Positions 8,966-17,650 of a stretch of DNA of 33,043 nucleotides are shown piece after piece. The DNA is taken from the NCBI GenBank assembly GCA_016871675.1, contig VHCN01000035.1:1-33043 (forward strand), read 5' to 3'. Position 1 is the first letter of the stretch. Every line of letters starts with the position of its first letter. The stretch comes from Verrucomicrobiota bacterium (GTDB lineage Bacteria > Verrucomicrobiota > Verrucomicrobiia > Limisphaerales > VHCN01). A program made the translations under genes and the position numbers. The notes under the pieces are model-generated. The model had not been told where the DNA came from and searched no databases. It worked only from the letters and a program-made list of their open reading frames with translations.

Positions 8966-9442
8966 ATGCCGACTGACAAGCCCGCCACTTATTATTACAA
9001 GCGGTCGCGATTTGTCGCGCACATGCCGGTGGAGCATCTCTACACGCCGTCGCACGCGTGGCTCGCGCGGCAGGTGGACGGCGCGTGGCGGGTCGGCATC
9101 ACACGGTTTGCGACGCGCATGCTCGGGGAGATGGTTGAGTGCGGCTTCGAGGTCGGGCCGGGCGCGGCGGTGGCCTGCGGGCAGGTCGTCGGCTGGGTCG
9201 AGGGCTTCAAGGCGATCTCCGATGTGTTCTGCGTGGTGGACGGCAGCTTCTCCGGCGCGAATCCGGTGTTGAAAGAGAAGATCGCACTCGTGACGAAGGA
9301 CCCGCATTTTGCCGGCTGGCTTTACGAGGCGCGCGGCGCGCCCGATCCAAAGTGCCTCGACGTCCGCGCCTACGTGAAACTGCTGGACAAGACGATTGAC
9401 CGGATACTCGAAAAACAAAAGGGAGACGAGCGTGTTCACTGA
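8966..9442 (+). CDS. gcvH: GcvH-like lipoyl-carrier protein
   Basis: A 158-residue protein with the GcvH fold pattern: THAWL-like start (YTPSHAWLARQVDGAWRVGI), TRFATRMLGEMVEC, then GQVVGWVEGFKAISDVFC with the lipoyl-lysine candidate at residue 82, and LVTKDPHFAGWLYEAR near the end. In the glycine cleavage system, H carries the aminomethyl group on lipoate. No gcvP or gcvT genes are visible here, and the protein is longer than the usual ~125-130 residues at both ends. It may serve a separate lipoyl-carrier role. The ATG at 8966 is used; an ATG at 9023 is possible. It is 19 bases upstream of a COG0523 GTPase and likely cotranscribed with it. Confidence 0.82.
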   Translation: MPTDKPATYYYKRSRFVAHMPVEHLYTPSHAWLARQVDGAWRVGITRFATRMLGEMVECGFEVGPGAAVACGQVVGWVEGFKAISDVFCVVDGSFSGANPVLKEKIALVTKDPHFAGWLYEARGAPDPKCLDVRAYVKLLDKTIDRILEKQKGDERVH

Positions 9443-9461
9443 TGGCTGATTCGTGCGGCAC

Positions 9462-10577
9462 ATGACAATAGCGCGTTACATCATGCTCGGCGGCTTCCTC
9501 GGCGCGGGAAAGACCACCGCCGTCGCCAAGCTCGCCGAGCGACTCACGAAGCAGGGCTTGCGGGTCGGGCTGATCACGAACGACCAGGGCAGTGAATTGG
9601 TGGACACCGCGATGCTCCGGTCGCGAGGCTTCGCCACGGAGGAAATCCCGGGCGGCTGCTTTTGCTGCCGCTTCAATTCGCTCGTGGACGCGGCGAACAA
9701 GCTCACCGCGGTGTCGCGCCCGGATGTCTTCATCGCCGAGCCGGTGGGCAGTTGCACGGACCTGGTCGCGACGGTCACGTATCCGCTGCGGCGGATGTAT
9801 GGCGGGCAGTTCACCATCGCGCCGCTGTCGGTGCTCGTGGACCCGGTGCGCGCCGCGCGCGTGTTCGGCCTCGAAGCCGGCGGCACATTCTCCGAGAAGG
9901 TGCTTTACATCTACCGCAAGCAACTCGAAGAGGCCGACCTCATCGTCATCAACAAGCGCGATTTGCTGGACGACGCGCAGCGGGCGGCGTTGCGGGCGGC
10001 GCTGGCGCGGGCGTTTCCGCGCGCGGGCGTGATGGAAGTCTCCGCGCGGACGGGCGCGGGGCTGGACGATTGGTTCGCGCGCATCGCGGAATCGAGGCAG
10101 CCGGCCGGCGAGGCGATGGCGGTGGACTACGAAGTTTACGCCGAGGGCGAAGCGCTGCTCGGCTGGCTCAACGGCACGGTGCGGGTGGGTTCGCCGGCGG
10201 CCTTCGACGGCAACGAACTGCTGCGCGCGCTGGCCGCCGGGCTCCAGCGCCGGCTCGCCGCGGGCGGCGCGGAGATCGCGCACTTGAAGATGACGCTCAG
10301 CCCCGACGAGGGGCTCGGCGACACGGCGGTGATCAATCTGGTTCGAAATGACTTCGTGCCCGAACTCTCGCAGGAACTTGCCGAGCCGCTGGAACGCGGA
10401 CAGGTCATCCTGAATCTCCGCGCCGAAGCCGCGCCCGAAGTGCTGCGCGACGCGGTGACCGCCGCGGTCGGCCAGCTCGTCGCGGGCGGCTCGCGGCCCA
10501 TCGCGCGCATCGAGCATCTCGAATACTTTCGCCCCGGCAAACCACAGCCGACGCATCGCATCGAGGTGATGAAGTAA
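9462..10577 (+). CDS. COG0523-family GTPase (CobW/P47K-like)
   Basis: A 371-residue G3E-family P-loop GTPase. The ATG at 9462 was chosen over a GTG nine bases upstream. Walker A GGFLGAGKTT is at residues 10-19, the metal-binding CxCC motif (GGCFCC) at ~64-69, IAEPVGSCTD near 91-100, and the guanine-specificity NKRD at ~164-167. COG0523 proteins insert or traffic metals such as zinc or cobalt; the CxCC motif is the metal site. The C-terminal ~150 residues do not show an obvious canonical CobW C-terminal domain, but contain EIAHLKMTLSPDEGLGD and end HRIEVMK. The metal and client cannot be inferred directly. Its closest partner is the GcvH-like protein immediately upstream. Confidence 0.87.
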   Translation: MTIARYIMLGGFLGAGKTTAVAKLAERLTKQGLRVGLITNDQGSELVDTAMLRSRGFATEEIPGGCFCCRFNSLVDAANKLTAVSRPDVFIAEPVGSCTDLVATVTYPLRRMYGGQFTIAPLSVLVDPVRAARVFGLEAGGTFSEKVLYIYRKQLEEADLIVINKRDLLDDAQRAALRAALARAFPRAGVMEVSARTGAGLDDWFARIAESRQPAGEAMAVDYEVYAEGEALLGWLNGTVRVGSPAAFDGNELLRALAAGLQRRLAAGGAEIAHLKMTLSPDEGLGDTAVINLVRNDFVPELSQELAEPLERGQVILNLRAEAAPEVLRDAVTAAVGQLVAGGSRPIARIEHLEYFRPGKPQPTHRIEVMK

Positions 10578-10671
10578 CCGGTGGAAAACCCGGTTTTTCG
10601 ACATCGAAACGCCCGTCCAGAATCTCCTTCCCATCCCAAACCAAAGCGCGGACGATGCGCGCCCGTTAACC

Positions 10672-13221
10672 ATGCTGGCCTACGCGTTGACGATTTTTAC
10701 CGGGGCGTTCCTGCTGTTCCAGGTCCAGCCGCTCATCGGCAAGTTCATCCTCCCGTGGTTCGGCGGCAGCCCCGGCGTGTGGACGACGTGCATGGTGTTC
10801 TTCCAATTCCTGCTGCTCGGAGGCTACGCCTACGCGCACTTTGTCACGCAGAAACTCAAGCCGCGCAACCAGGTCATCCTGCACGTCGCGTTGCTCGCGG
10901 CGGCGGTGGCCACGCTGCCGATCATCCCGGGCGACCAGTGGAAGCCCGCGGGCGGCGAGGAACCGGTCGGCCGCATCCTGCTGTTGCTCGCGGCGACGCT
11001 CGGGTTGCCTTACTTCATCCTCTCCACCACCGGGCCGCTGATGCAGGAGTGGTTCCGGCAGACCAAGCCGGGCGTGTCCCCGTATCGGCTTTACGCGCTC
11101 TCAAACGTCGGTTCGTTGCTCGCGCTGGTGAGCTATCCGTTTTTCTTCGAGCCGGCGTTCCAGCGGCGGCACCAGGCGTGGATGTGGTCGGCGGGCATGG
11201 TCGTCTTCGCGCTGCTGGCGTGCTGGTGCGCGAAGCTCGTGTGGAACCACGCGCGCGCAGCGGCGGCGGGGAACGCTCCCGCGGACGCCGGATCGCCGGG
11301 CGCCGCCGGAACTCCCGCGGCCACGGAAGCGCCGCGTCCAGGGGGGATGACGCAGTTCCTGTGGGTGGTGCTGCCCGCGTGCGCCTCGCTGCTGCTTGTG
11401 GCGATCACGAACAAACTCTGCCAGGACGTCGCGGTGATTCCATTCCTGTGGGTGCTGCCGCTCGGGCTTTATCTCGTGACGTTCATCCTCTGCTTCGACC
11501 ATTCGCGCTGGTACGTGCGGCCGGTCTTCGCGGTGCTGTTCATCCTGTGCGCGGTGTCGCTGGTGTGGGCGCTGTTCCAGGGCGTGGGCGTGAAAATCCT
11601 GCTGCAAGTCCTCATCTACGCCTCGACGCTGTTCGTCGCCTGCATGATCTGTCACGGCGAACTTTACCGGCTCAAGCCGCACCCGAAACTCCTCACGCGC
11701 TATTTCCTGCTCATCTCGCTCGGCGGAGCGCTCGGCGGGTTGTTCGTTGGCGTGGTCGCGCCGCGCGTGTTCAACTCGTTCCTCGAACTGCACATCGGCC
11801 TCGGGCTGTGCGCGCTGCTGCTCTTCTGGTGCTGCATGCGCGATGAGGCCGGCGAGTCGCGCCACGCCGCGGGCTGGGACTGGATGGTGCTGGGCTTGTG
11901 CACCGTGCCGCCGGCGGGGGCGGTGATGCTGATGCTGTATCGCGTCGTGAAGCGGGAATCGGGCTCGGGCTGGAGCCAGGTGTGGGAGGGCATGCCGTGG
12001 GTGCCGCTGGCGTTTTGCGTGATCGGTTTGCTCGCCTGGCTGCGCTGGGTGCGGCCGTTCCGGACGGATGAGGCGCGGAGCTGGGAGTGGCTTGGCTTCG
12101 TGCTCGTCGGCGCGTCGCTCTTCGGGCTGGACCGGTTGGTGGTGTTCCTCGGACCGAAGATTCCAAACGTGCTCCCCAAAGTCGGTCTGACGAAACTCGC
12201 GGGTTGGTTTGAGGGGAAGTCCTTCCGCACGGACCACCTGCACTGGCTCGTGTGGATCGTGTTCGCCATCTGGCTCGTCATCGCCATCTGGCGCAAGACG
12301 CTCTCCAAGAAGCGCGACTGGCACGAGATCGCCTGCTCGTGCCTCGTGGCGGGCGTGGTCGGCCTCATCGCGTCGCTCGTCATCCAGGTGCGCGAGGCGG
12401 ACCAGAGCGCGGTGTATTGGTCGCGGAATTTCTATGGCACGCTTACGATCTTCGAGTATCGGAAGGACGAGCCGACCGCGCACTATTTCCTTTTGCAGCA
12501 CGGCAAGATCACGCACGGGTTTCAGTTCACGGATCCGGACTTTGCCAAGTGGACCACCTCCTACTACGGCTCCAACAGCGGCGTCGGGCTCGCGTGGGCG
12601 CAGTTCCCGACCAACCAGCCGCGCCACCTCGGCGTCGTGGGCCTCGGCACCGGCACGCTCGCCACCTACGCGAAGGCGCCCACCGACACCATCCGCTTCT
12701 ACGACATCAACCCCGCCGTCACCAACATCGCGCAGACCCGGTTCACCTACCTCTCCAACTGCGTCGGCAAGGTGAACCTCGTGATGGGCGATGCGCGCCT
12801 CTCGATGGAGTCGGAACTCAAGGACGGCAAATCGCAAAAGTTCGACGTGCTCGCGCTGGACGCGTTCAGCAGCGACGCCATCCCCGCGCACCTGCTCACG
12901 CGCGAGGCGATGGAAACCTACCTCGGCCACATCAAGACCAACGGCGTGATCGCCATCCACATCTCCAACCGCTACCTCGACCTCGAGCCCGTCGTGCAGA
13001 ACCTCGCCGAGCACTTCAAACTCGAATGGGCGCTCATCTCCGACAGCAACGAAAACGACTGGTGGATCTATTCCTCGTCATGGGTCCTCGTCTCGGCCAA
13101 CAAAGACCTGCTCGCGCACGAGTCGATCGCCAGCGTAAAGAGCCCGGCCAACTCCACGCGGTCCAAGATCCCGCTGTGGACGGACGATTTCGCGAGCCTG
13201 TTCCAAATCCTGAACCGCTGA
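10672..13221 (+). CDS. Fused membrane/spermidine-synthase-like protein
   Basis: An 849-residue fusion. The N-terminal ~580 residues are an array of hydrophobic helices beginning LAYALTIFTGAFLLFQVQPL and including LPYFILSTTGPLMQEWF and YRLYALSNVGSLLAL, typical of the fused MFS/spermidine-synthase family. The C-terminal ~250 residues are a SAM-methyltransferase-like aminopropyltransferase fold: HLGVVGLGTGTLATYAK (~650-666), RFYDINPAV (acidic end of strand 2), VNLVMGDARLSM, FDVLALDAFSSDAIPAHLLT. These match spermidine synthase landmarks with the DAFSSD motif in place of the usual D-x-x-D gate. The catalytic activity of such fusions is not established; transport or membrane-linked polyamine chemistry is possible. 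It stands alone, after an approximately 95-base gap. Confidence 0.9.
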   Translation: MLAYALTIFTGAFLLFQVQPLIGKFILPWFGGSPGVWTTCMVFFQFLLLGGYAYAHFVTQKLKPRNQVILHVALLAAAVATLPIIPGDQWKPAGGEEPVGRILLLLAATLGLPYFILSTTGPLMQEWFRQTKPGVSPYRLYALSNVGSLLALVSYPFFFEPAFQRRHQAWMWSAGMVVFALLACWCAKLVWNHARAAAAGNAPADAGSPGAAGTPAATEAPRPGGMTQFLWVVLPACASLLLVAITNKLCQDVAVIPFLWVLPLGLYLVTFILCFDHSRWYVRPVFAVLFILCAVSLVWALFQGVGVKILLQVLIYASTLFVACMICHGELYRLKPHPKLLTRYFLLISLGGALGGLFVGVVAPRVFNSFLELHIGLGLCALLLFWCCMRDEAGESRHAAGWDWMVLGLCTVPPAGAVMLMLYRVVKRESGSGWSQVWEGMPWVPLAFCVIGLLAWLRWVRPFRTDEARSWEWLGFVLVGASLFGLDRLVVFLGPKIPNVLPKVGLTKLAGWFEGKSFRTDHLHWLVWIVFAIWLVIAIWRKTLSKKRDWHEIACSCLVAGVVGLIASLVIQVREADQSAVYWSRNFYGTLTIFEYRKDEPTAHYFLLQHGKITHGFQFTDPDFAKWTTSYYGSNSGVGLAWAQFPTNQPRHLGVVGLGTGTLATYAKAPTDTIRFYDINPAVTNIAQTRFTYLSNCVGKVNLVMGDARLSMESELKDGKSQKFDVLALDAFSSDAIPAHLLTREAMETYLGHIKTNGVIAIHISNRYLDLEPVVQNLAEHFKLEWALISDSNENDWWIYSSSWVLVSANKDLLAHESIASVKSPANSTRSKIPLWTDDFASLFQILNR

Positions 13222-13278
13222 GGCGCGGCCAGCTTGAATCCACCGGCGCCTGCCGCGCGTCTGCAACACCACGCCCCC

Positions 13279-13986
13279 ATGAAAACCATCTTCGCCACCC
13301 TCGCGCTCACGCTGCTCACCGGACCTGTCTTGGTTGCCGCTGAGGCCAACAACACCCTCACCGACTCCGAGAAGAAGGCCGGCTGGCGGCTGCTCTTCGA
13401 CGGCAAGTCACTCGACGGCTGGCGCACGTATCGCGCCGGCGGCACCATCGGCAAAGGCTGGGTCGTCGAGGACGGCATCCTCAAGAAAATCGCGAAGACT
13501 CCCGGCGGCGACATCATGACCACGACGCCGGTCGAGGGGGATTTCGAAGTCTCGTGGGAGTGGCGCATCGCGAAGAACGGAAACAACGGCCTCAAATACT
13601 TCATCACCGAGGCGCGCAAGGCGGCCATCGGCCACGAATACCAGCTCCTCGATGACGACGGCCACCCCGACGGCAAAGTTGGTCCGCACCGCCAGACCGC
13701 GTGCCTTTACGACGTGCTGCCGCCCAAGGAAGGCAAGCCCATCAACGCCGTCGGTGAATGGAACACCTCACGCGTCGTGGTCAAAGGCTCGCGCGTCGAG
13801 CACTGGCTCAACGGCGCCAAGGTGCTCGAATACGAACTGGGAAGCGACTCGCTCAAGGCCGCCATCGCGAAGAGCAAGTTCAAGAACGTGGGCGACTTTG
13901 GGACCAAGGTCGCGGGCCACATCCTGCTCACCGACCACAGCGACGAGTGCTGGTTCCGCAACGTGAAACTGCGGGCGGCCAGGTAG
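13279..13986 (+). CDS. Secreted DUF1080 (3-keto-disaccharide hydrolase-like) protein
   Basis: A 235-residue exported protein. The ATG at 13279 gives the signal peptide MKTIFATLALTLLTGPVLVAA. The mature part is a single concanavalin-like beta-sandwich of the DUF1080 family: GWRLLFDGKSLDGWR, KGWVVEDGILKK, GDFEVSWEWRIAKNGNNGL, GHEYQLLDDDGHPD, NTSRVVVKGSRVEHWLNG and HILLTDHSDECWFRNVKLR. DUF1080 proteins act on glycosides, and some are 3-keto-disaccharide hydrolases; they are strongly amplified in Planctomycetes and Verrucomicrobia, probably for extracellular polysaccharide use. The substrate cannot be predicted here. It is convergent with the YceI gene, 20 bases between stops. Confidence 0.9.
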   Translation: MKTIFATLALTLLTGPVLVAAEANNTLTDSEKKAGWRLLFDGKSLDGWRTYRAGGTIGKGWVVEDGILKKIAKTPGGDIMTTTPVEGDFEVSWEWRIAKNGNNGLKYFITEARKAAIGHEYQLLDDDGHPDGKVGPHRQTACLYDVLPPKEGKPINAVGEWNTSRVVVKGSRVEHWLNGAKVLEYELGSDSLKAAIAKSKFKNVGDFGTKVAGHILLTDHSDECWFRNVKLRAAR

Positions 13987-14006
13987 GCTGCCAGCGCCTT
14001 CGCGCG

Positions 14007-14630
14007 CTACTTCTTCTCGCCCTCGACCCGGGCCGTGAGCCACTCGATGGTGAGCTTCACGTCATCGCCCGTCTTGATCAGGCCGAGCGCCAGCGCGGGC
14101 GCGGGCGGTTTCATCCCGTGGTCCGTCATCTTCACAGCCGCCGTGCCTGTGACCTTGATGGTTTTGGCGTCCACGTGCTGAAGGGTGACCACCATCGTGT
14201 TCGTCCGGGTGACGCCGGCGACGGTGAGCGCGCCGCGGGCCTCGAATTGCGCCTTGGCCGCCTCGGCGCCCGGCCGCGGCGACATGTCGATCAGGCGGTA
14301 TTCGATCTTCGGATGCTCGCCCATCTTCATCGTTTCCTGCATCACGGTGTCCATCGGCTTCTTGCCGCTCTTGAGCGAGCGGATGGGGATGGACACCTCG
14401 ACCTTCGGCTTCTTGAACGCCTTGAAGTCCGCGTCGAACGCCGCGTCGACCTCGAGGAACCCGCCAATGATTTGCGTTTCGACCGTCCAGTCGTGGACGC
14501 TTGAGGTGCCGTCGATCTTGATCTTCCCGCCGGGCTGGCCTTCGTAGCGAACAGCCTTGTCGGCAGCGCGTGTGGAAACCGCGGCGAGAACCGCGGCGGC
14601 GAGGAGAAGTCGGAGAATCGTCATCTTCAT
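14007..14630 (-). CDS. Periplasmic YceI-family lipid-binding protein
   Basis: A 207-residue exported protein with signal peptide MKMTILRLLLAAAVLAAVSTRA and an eight-stranded lipocalin-like YceI pattern. Family landmarks are IDGTSSVHDWTVE at ~40-52, VEVSIPIRSLKSGKKPMD, MQETMKMGEHPKIEYRL (the K-x-x-x-x-P-x-I/x element) and ALTVAGVTRTNTMVV (the L-x-x-x-G-x-T-x element). YceI proteins bind long isoprenoid or amide lipids in a hydrophobic pocket; a quinone-related role is known for some. It is the last gene of a run of minus-strand genes (17356 to 14007) but is 152 bases from its upstream neighbour, so cotranscription is uncertain. Confidence 0.88.
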   Translation of the reverse strand: MKMTILRLLLAAAVLAAVSTRAADKAVRYEGQPGGKIKIDGTSSVHDWTVETQIIGGFLEVDAAFDADFKAFKKPKVEVSIPIRSLKSGKKPMDTVMQETMKMGEHPKIEYRLIDMSPRPGAEAAKAQFEARGALTVAGVTRTNTMVVTLQHVDAKTIKVTGTAAVKMTDHGMKPPAPALALGLIKTGDDVKLTIEWLTARVEGEKK

Positions 14631-14782
14631 GATAGGGGGGAGTGAATCGTTTTCGCGCGGCGCGCGCCGTCATTCCAACTGCCGCCCAACGGCGGCGTCA
14701 ATGGGATTGTGGGCCGGCGCACCGTGGAGACTTGGACGGATCCGGCGCACGCGGCCTTCGGAAGTCTGCAGGTTTTGCCAAC

Positions 14783-15673
14783 CTACCGTTTGGGCGGCTC
14801 CTCCTTGCCTATCGTAACTTGGATTCTGTCAACCGCGCCTGCCCGGCGGGCCGCTTCGGGATCGATTTTCCAAAGGACATGGGCTGCCAGATTGACGGTA
14901 TTCGTGTCGGCGTCCTTGAGCAGTGCTGCCAATCCTGGCGCAGCAGCCTTCGCGGCCGCGCCGTGGTTGCCGATCGCCATGAGTATGCGTTCGCGAACGG
15001 CGCCATCAGTTTCGCCCAAGGATTTCACCAGCGCGTCGGTCGCCTCTTTAACCGGCGGATTTCCCAACCTGCCTAAAACGACAGCCGAGGCGGACCGGAT
15101 GGATGGCTGCGTGTGTTGAAGTCCCGAGACCAACATCGGCAGGCACGATTGCGCTTCGGGTCCGAGATTGCCAAGCGTCTGCATCACATTTGCGTGAACG
15201 CGCCTGTCAGGGTTCGTCGATTGAGCGAGGAGTATGGCGATTCCTTCCGGACCGATCGCCGCCAGGGCGTTGGCGGCATGTATCGATGTCTCCTTCTCGC
15301 CCAGCATCTCCTTGAGCTGAGGAACCACGGGAGTTGCGATCGGACCGAGCAGCTTGAATGCAAGGATCGCCCTTCGCCGTTGGCTGACGAGTGCCATCCC
15401 CGGGTTGGTGGATGCCGGATTGTCCAGTTCGGTTTGAGTCGGCTGCTTCCGGGCGCCAATTCCCGATCCTCTGAGCGCCAACACGAGGTCGGGCAGGCAG
15501 TTTGTCCCCGCTTTGCGAAGGGAGTCGACACCCTTCTCTCGCTCCGCGGGCACGGCGCTTTCAAGTTGAGCCAGGAGTGGTGCGATTCCAGGAGGCGTTC
15601 GTTGGCAACTTATCCCTTGAATCAGCAGCGCAGACGCACAAAGCCACATTCCCGAGCGGAGTAACTGCCTCAT
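14783..15673 (-). CDS. HEAT-repeat lipoprotein or secreted protein
   Basis: A 296-residue protein starting at the ATG at 15673 (the frame is open further upstream but that part is not protein-like). The N-terminus MRQLLRSGMWLCASALLIQG is a signal peptide followed by GISC, a poor lipobox because glycine stands at -3; lipidation is therefore uncertain. The rest is helical repeats of HEAT type, at least five: units include RRAILAFKLLGPIATPVVPQ, SIHAANALAAIGPEGIAIL, VHANVMQTLGNLGPEAQSCL, IRSASAVVLGRLGNPPV and VRERILMAIGNHGAAAKAAA. Such solenoids bind partner proteins. It follows the pseudopilin gene in the same direction, with 148 bases between. Partner unknown. Confidence 0.82.
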   Translation of the reverse strand: MRQLLRSGMWLCASALLIQGISCQRTPPGIAPLLAQLESAVPAEREKGVDSLRKAGTNCLPDLVLALRGSGIGARKQPTQTELDNPASTNPGMALVSQRRRAILAFKLLGPIATPVVPQLKEMLGEKETSIHAANALAAIGPEGIAILLAQSTNPDRRVHANVMQTLGNLGPEAQSCLPMLVSGLQHTQPSIRSASAVVLGRLGNPPVKEATDALVKSLGETDGAVRERILMAIGNHGAAAKAAAPGLAALLKDADTNTVNLAAHVLWKIDPEAARRAGAVDRIQVTIGKEEPPKR

Positions 15674-15821
15674 AGGATCGCAATGTTCCAAACCGGACCA
15701 GTCACCTTGACCCGGGCACCGGACACTTGGAAAGAACCCTGTCCTGCGACTCTCCGGGCGGATTGGAGAGTTGCGCATCACGCTTCCGGAAGTGGTCACT
15801 GATCCGGGGCACGGACGGGTT

Positions 15822-16772
15822 TCAGTCCGCAAGCGACGGAGTCCAGAAACCGTTGATCCGCCGGAGGTCAGTCGTCCCGGGTGCTTGGGTTGCCTCCGGC
15901 TTCAGGGACTCAAGGTGGCCGTCAACGAACTGATACGGGAAAACGCCGTTGTGATACTCGGCCATGTCTTTCGTCAACTTTGTAGGCGCTGCACCCAGGG
16001 TTTGATTCACATGGTCGGTTGGTCCCCACATTTGTCCCCAACCCAGGAACCAACCGTCCCCGGCGGCATTGTCGGGAGAAACGGATTCGGAAAGGAAGAT
16101 GACCTTCGACGGATCGGCGAAAGTGGTCAGCAGGAACGCCGCCTGCCGGGCGTCACTCGCGGCGCTGATGGGACCGACCCAATTGAACCCTGGGGTTATC
16201 GTGTAACTGACGTCGTAGACAATTCCAATTCCCGTGCGACTCGCCCCGCTTGGCGGCCAGTCACCCGGGTTGACCGGGTTCACCGTGTTCAGGATGTAGC
16301 GCCCCATGTTGTTGATCGGCATGGCGTAACTGCGCTTGGTTGCACCTAGATTCCGATAGAACGTAGACAGGGGTTCTTTGTCCGCCGGGCACTTGATTAT
16401 CTTTGGCACGTTCGTCCCAACCCAGTAGGAATTGTATTCGGCTTGGGTGTAACGCGCGCCCACGTAGGTGTGGAGGTAGTCGTCCCACGACCACTCGCTC
16501 GGGTTCGGGTTTCCGGCCGACGGCAGGCGCACAGCGCCGTAGACGATCCGGTCGTCCATGTCGCCCGCGTAAAGAGCCATCGCAACATTCCACTGCTTCA
16601 GGTTGTTGACGCAGGAAATCGCCTGGCCCTTTTTCTTGGCCTTGGCAAGGGCAGGCAGAAGCATCCCCGCCAAAATGGCGATGATCGCGATGACAACGAG
16701 AAGTTCGATTAAGGTGAATCCCACGGATCCTGCCGTGGTGCCTCGGGTGCGCTGACTTGGGTTTGGCTTCAT
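15822..16772 (-). CDS. Prepilin-type pseudopilin with H-X9-DG motif
   Basis: A 316-residue protein. The ATG at 16772 was chosen over a TTG at 16799. A short basic leader ends in Gly18, after which the mature protein begins [18 protein letters not shown], the classic type IV pilin/type II secretion N-terminal helix; prepilin peptidase would cut between Gly18 and Phe19. The C-terminus has [16 protein letters not shown], which fits the H-X9-DG motif of pre-pilin processing-associated families abundant in Planctomycetes and Verrucomicrobia. These large pseudopilin families occur in tens to hundreds of copies; their function is unclear. It lies 38 bases downstream of a proline-rich lipoprotein gene, suggesting cotranscription. 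Confidence 0.93.
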   Translation of the reverse strand: MKPNPSQRTRGTTAGSVGFTLIELLVVIAIIAILAGMLLPALAKAKKKGQAISCVNNLKQWNVAMALYAGDMDDRIVYGAVRLPSAGNPNPSEWSWDDYLHTYVGARYTQAEYNSYWVGTNVPKIIKCPADKEPLSTFYRNLGATKRSYAMPINNMGRYILNTVNPVNPGDWPPSGASRTGIGIVYDVSYTITPGFNWVGPISAASDARQAAFLLTTFADPSKVIFLSESVSPDNAAGDGWFLGWGQMWGPTDHVNQTLGAAPTKLTKDMAEYHNGVFPYQFVDGHLESLKPEATQAPGTTDLRRINGFWTPSLAD

Positions 16773-16810
16773 ATGAAAAGGGTTCCGGTTCTTGAGCAAA
16801 CGACCATTCG

Positions 16811-17356
16811 CTATTTCTTGGTCATCCGGACTTCAATCTTCACCTTGTCGATCACGAACTTCATGTCGGCTGGCGGGTTTGGCAGGTAAGGCAGCATGCC
16901 AGCCAGGATCAACTGCTCGAGATTGTCCGGCAACTTGTTGTTCGCAGCATGGTAGTTCTTCAGGGCTTCAGTGACTTCCTTCAACCCGATCAATGGAACC
17001 GGCGGCGGCTGGGCCTTCTGGCCCGGCGTGGGCGGTGGCGGCGGCGGCGCTGACGCGCCCCGGCCTGATCCAGCGGGCCGCTGGATCGCGATCGGTGGAG
17101 GTGGTGGCGCTGTGAAAGTGACCGGTTGGGCCTTCGGGGCCGCAGTCGCAACTTCCGGTGTCGGGGCAGGGGTCTCAATCGTCGGCGCCGGCGGCTGGAC
17201 GGGAGCCGGAGCGGGTTCCTTTGAGACGACGGGCTTCGCGGCAATCACCGGCGGCGGCGGCGGCTCGTGCTTCCGGCATCCGACCGTGGCGAGGATCAAT
17301 CCTGCGGCTGCGAATGCCAAACTGCGCGCGCACCTAGGGGCAGACAGGTGTTTCAT
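16811..17356 (-). CDS. Proline-rich lipoprotein with pilin-like C-terminal domain
   Basis: A 181-residue protein with a basic start ([15 protein letters not shown]), a hydrophobic stretch and ATVGC, a plausible lipobox with Cys near 27 (the -3 residue is Thr). A Pro/Ala-rich linker (~30-118) would span the periplasm or outer surface. The last ~60 residues are ordered: [39 protein letters not shown] and a strand-rich [14 protein letters not shown]. This resembles the globular end of GspG-type pseudopilins and the C-terminus of the lipoprotein encoded at 17651-18037. It is the first gene of a group with the pseudopilin downstream. Unknown function; a role with the pseudopilin is inferred from position. 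Confidence 0.75.
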   Translation of the reverse strand: MKHLSAPRCARSLAFAAAGLILATVGCRKHEPPPPPVIAAKPVVSKEPAPAPVQPPAPTIETPAPTPEVATAAPKAQPVTFTAPPPPPIAIQRPAGSGRGASAPPPPPPTPGQKAQPPPVPLIGLKEVTEALKNYHAANNKLPDNLEQLILAGMLPYLPNPPADMKFVIDKVKIEVRMTKK

Positions 17357-17454
17357 GAGACACTTCGGTCTTGGGTTCTGAGCCCGACGCTATTGAGGAG
17401 CCTGCCGCATGGCAAGAGTTATTTTTCTGAGGAATCTTGCTCCGCAGTCCAGTC

Positions 17455-17585
17455 GTGTTGAGACCTCTGCAAAACCCATCTTGCGCCGGTGCAGTGTCCG
17501 GCCTGTGGCCGGACTTTCCGGGGAATCTGGCAGGTTCCGTCGGGGCGCAGCCTCGACGCTACACGTTTTGCAGAGGTCTCGTGTT
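17455..17585. mobile_element. MITE-like element with 16-bp TIRs and GTGTT target duplication
   Basis: Between 17460-17475 (GAGACCTCTGCAAAAC) and 17565-17580 (GTTTTGCAGAGGTCTC) there is a perfect 16-bp inverted repeat. The 121-bp element it bounds (17460-17580) contains no transposase. The 5 bases directly outside are GTGTT on both sides (17455-17459 and 17581-17585), as expected for a target-site duplication. Inside, TCCGGCC/GGCCGGA (17497-17513) forms a hairpin. This is what a non-autonomous transposon or a very short IS remnant looks like. It lies in the 294-base gap between two divergent lipoprotein genes; I see no gene in that gap. Confidence 0.72.
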
Positions 17586-17650
17586 GTCGCCCTTTAAGAC
17601 TTCTCAACGAATTCGCGCGCTGCCAATCACGTCACTAGCTTCACTGACAT

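Noticed and set aside
8915-9463. An upstream extension of the cysteine desulfurase frame to 9463
   Set aside because: That part lies antisense to the GcvH-like gene and reads as Arg/His-rich shadow; desulfurase homology begins only at about 8896.
14681-14696. A small hairpin (GCCGCC CAAC GGCGGC) downstream of the HEAT-repeat gene
   Set aside because: There is no T-run on the transcribed side, so a terminator call is not supported.
17412-17440. A possible hairpin GCAAGA...TCTTGC next to an A/T-rich stretch upstream of the proline-rich lipoprotein
   Set aside because: The stem is only six bases with a long loop; chance occurrence is likely.
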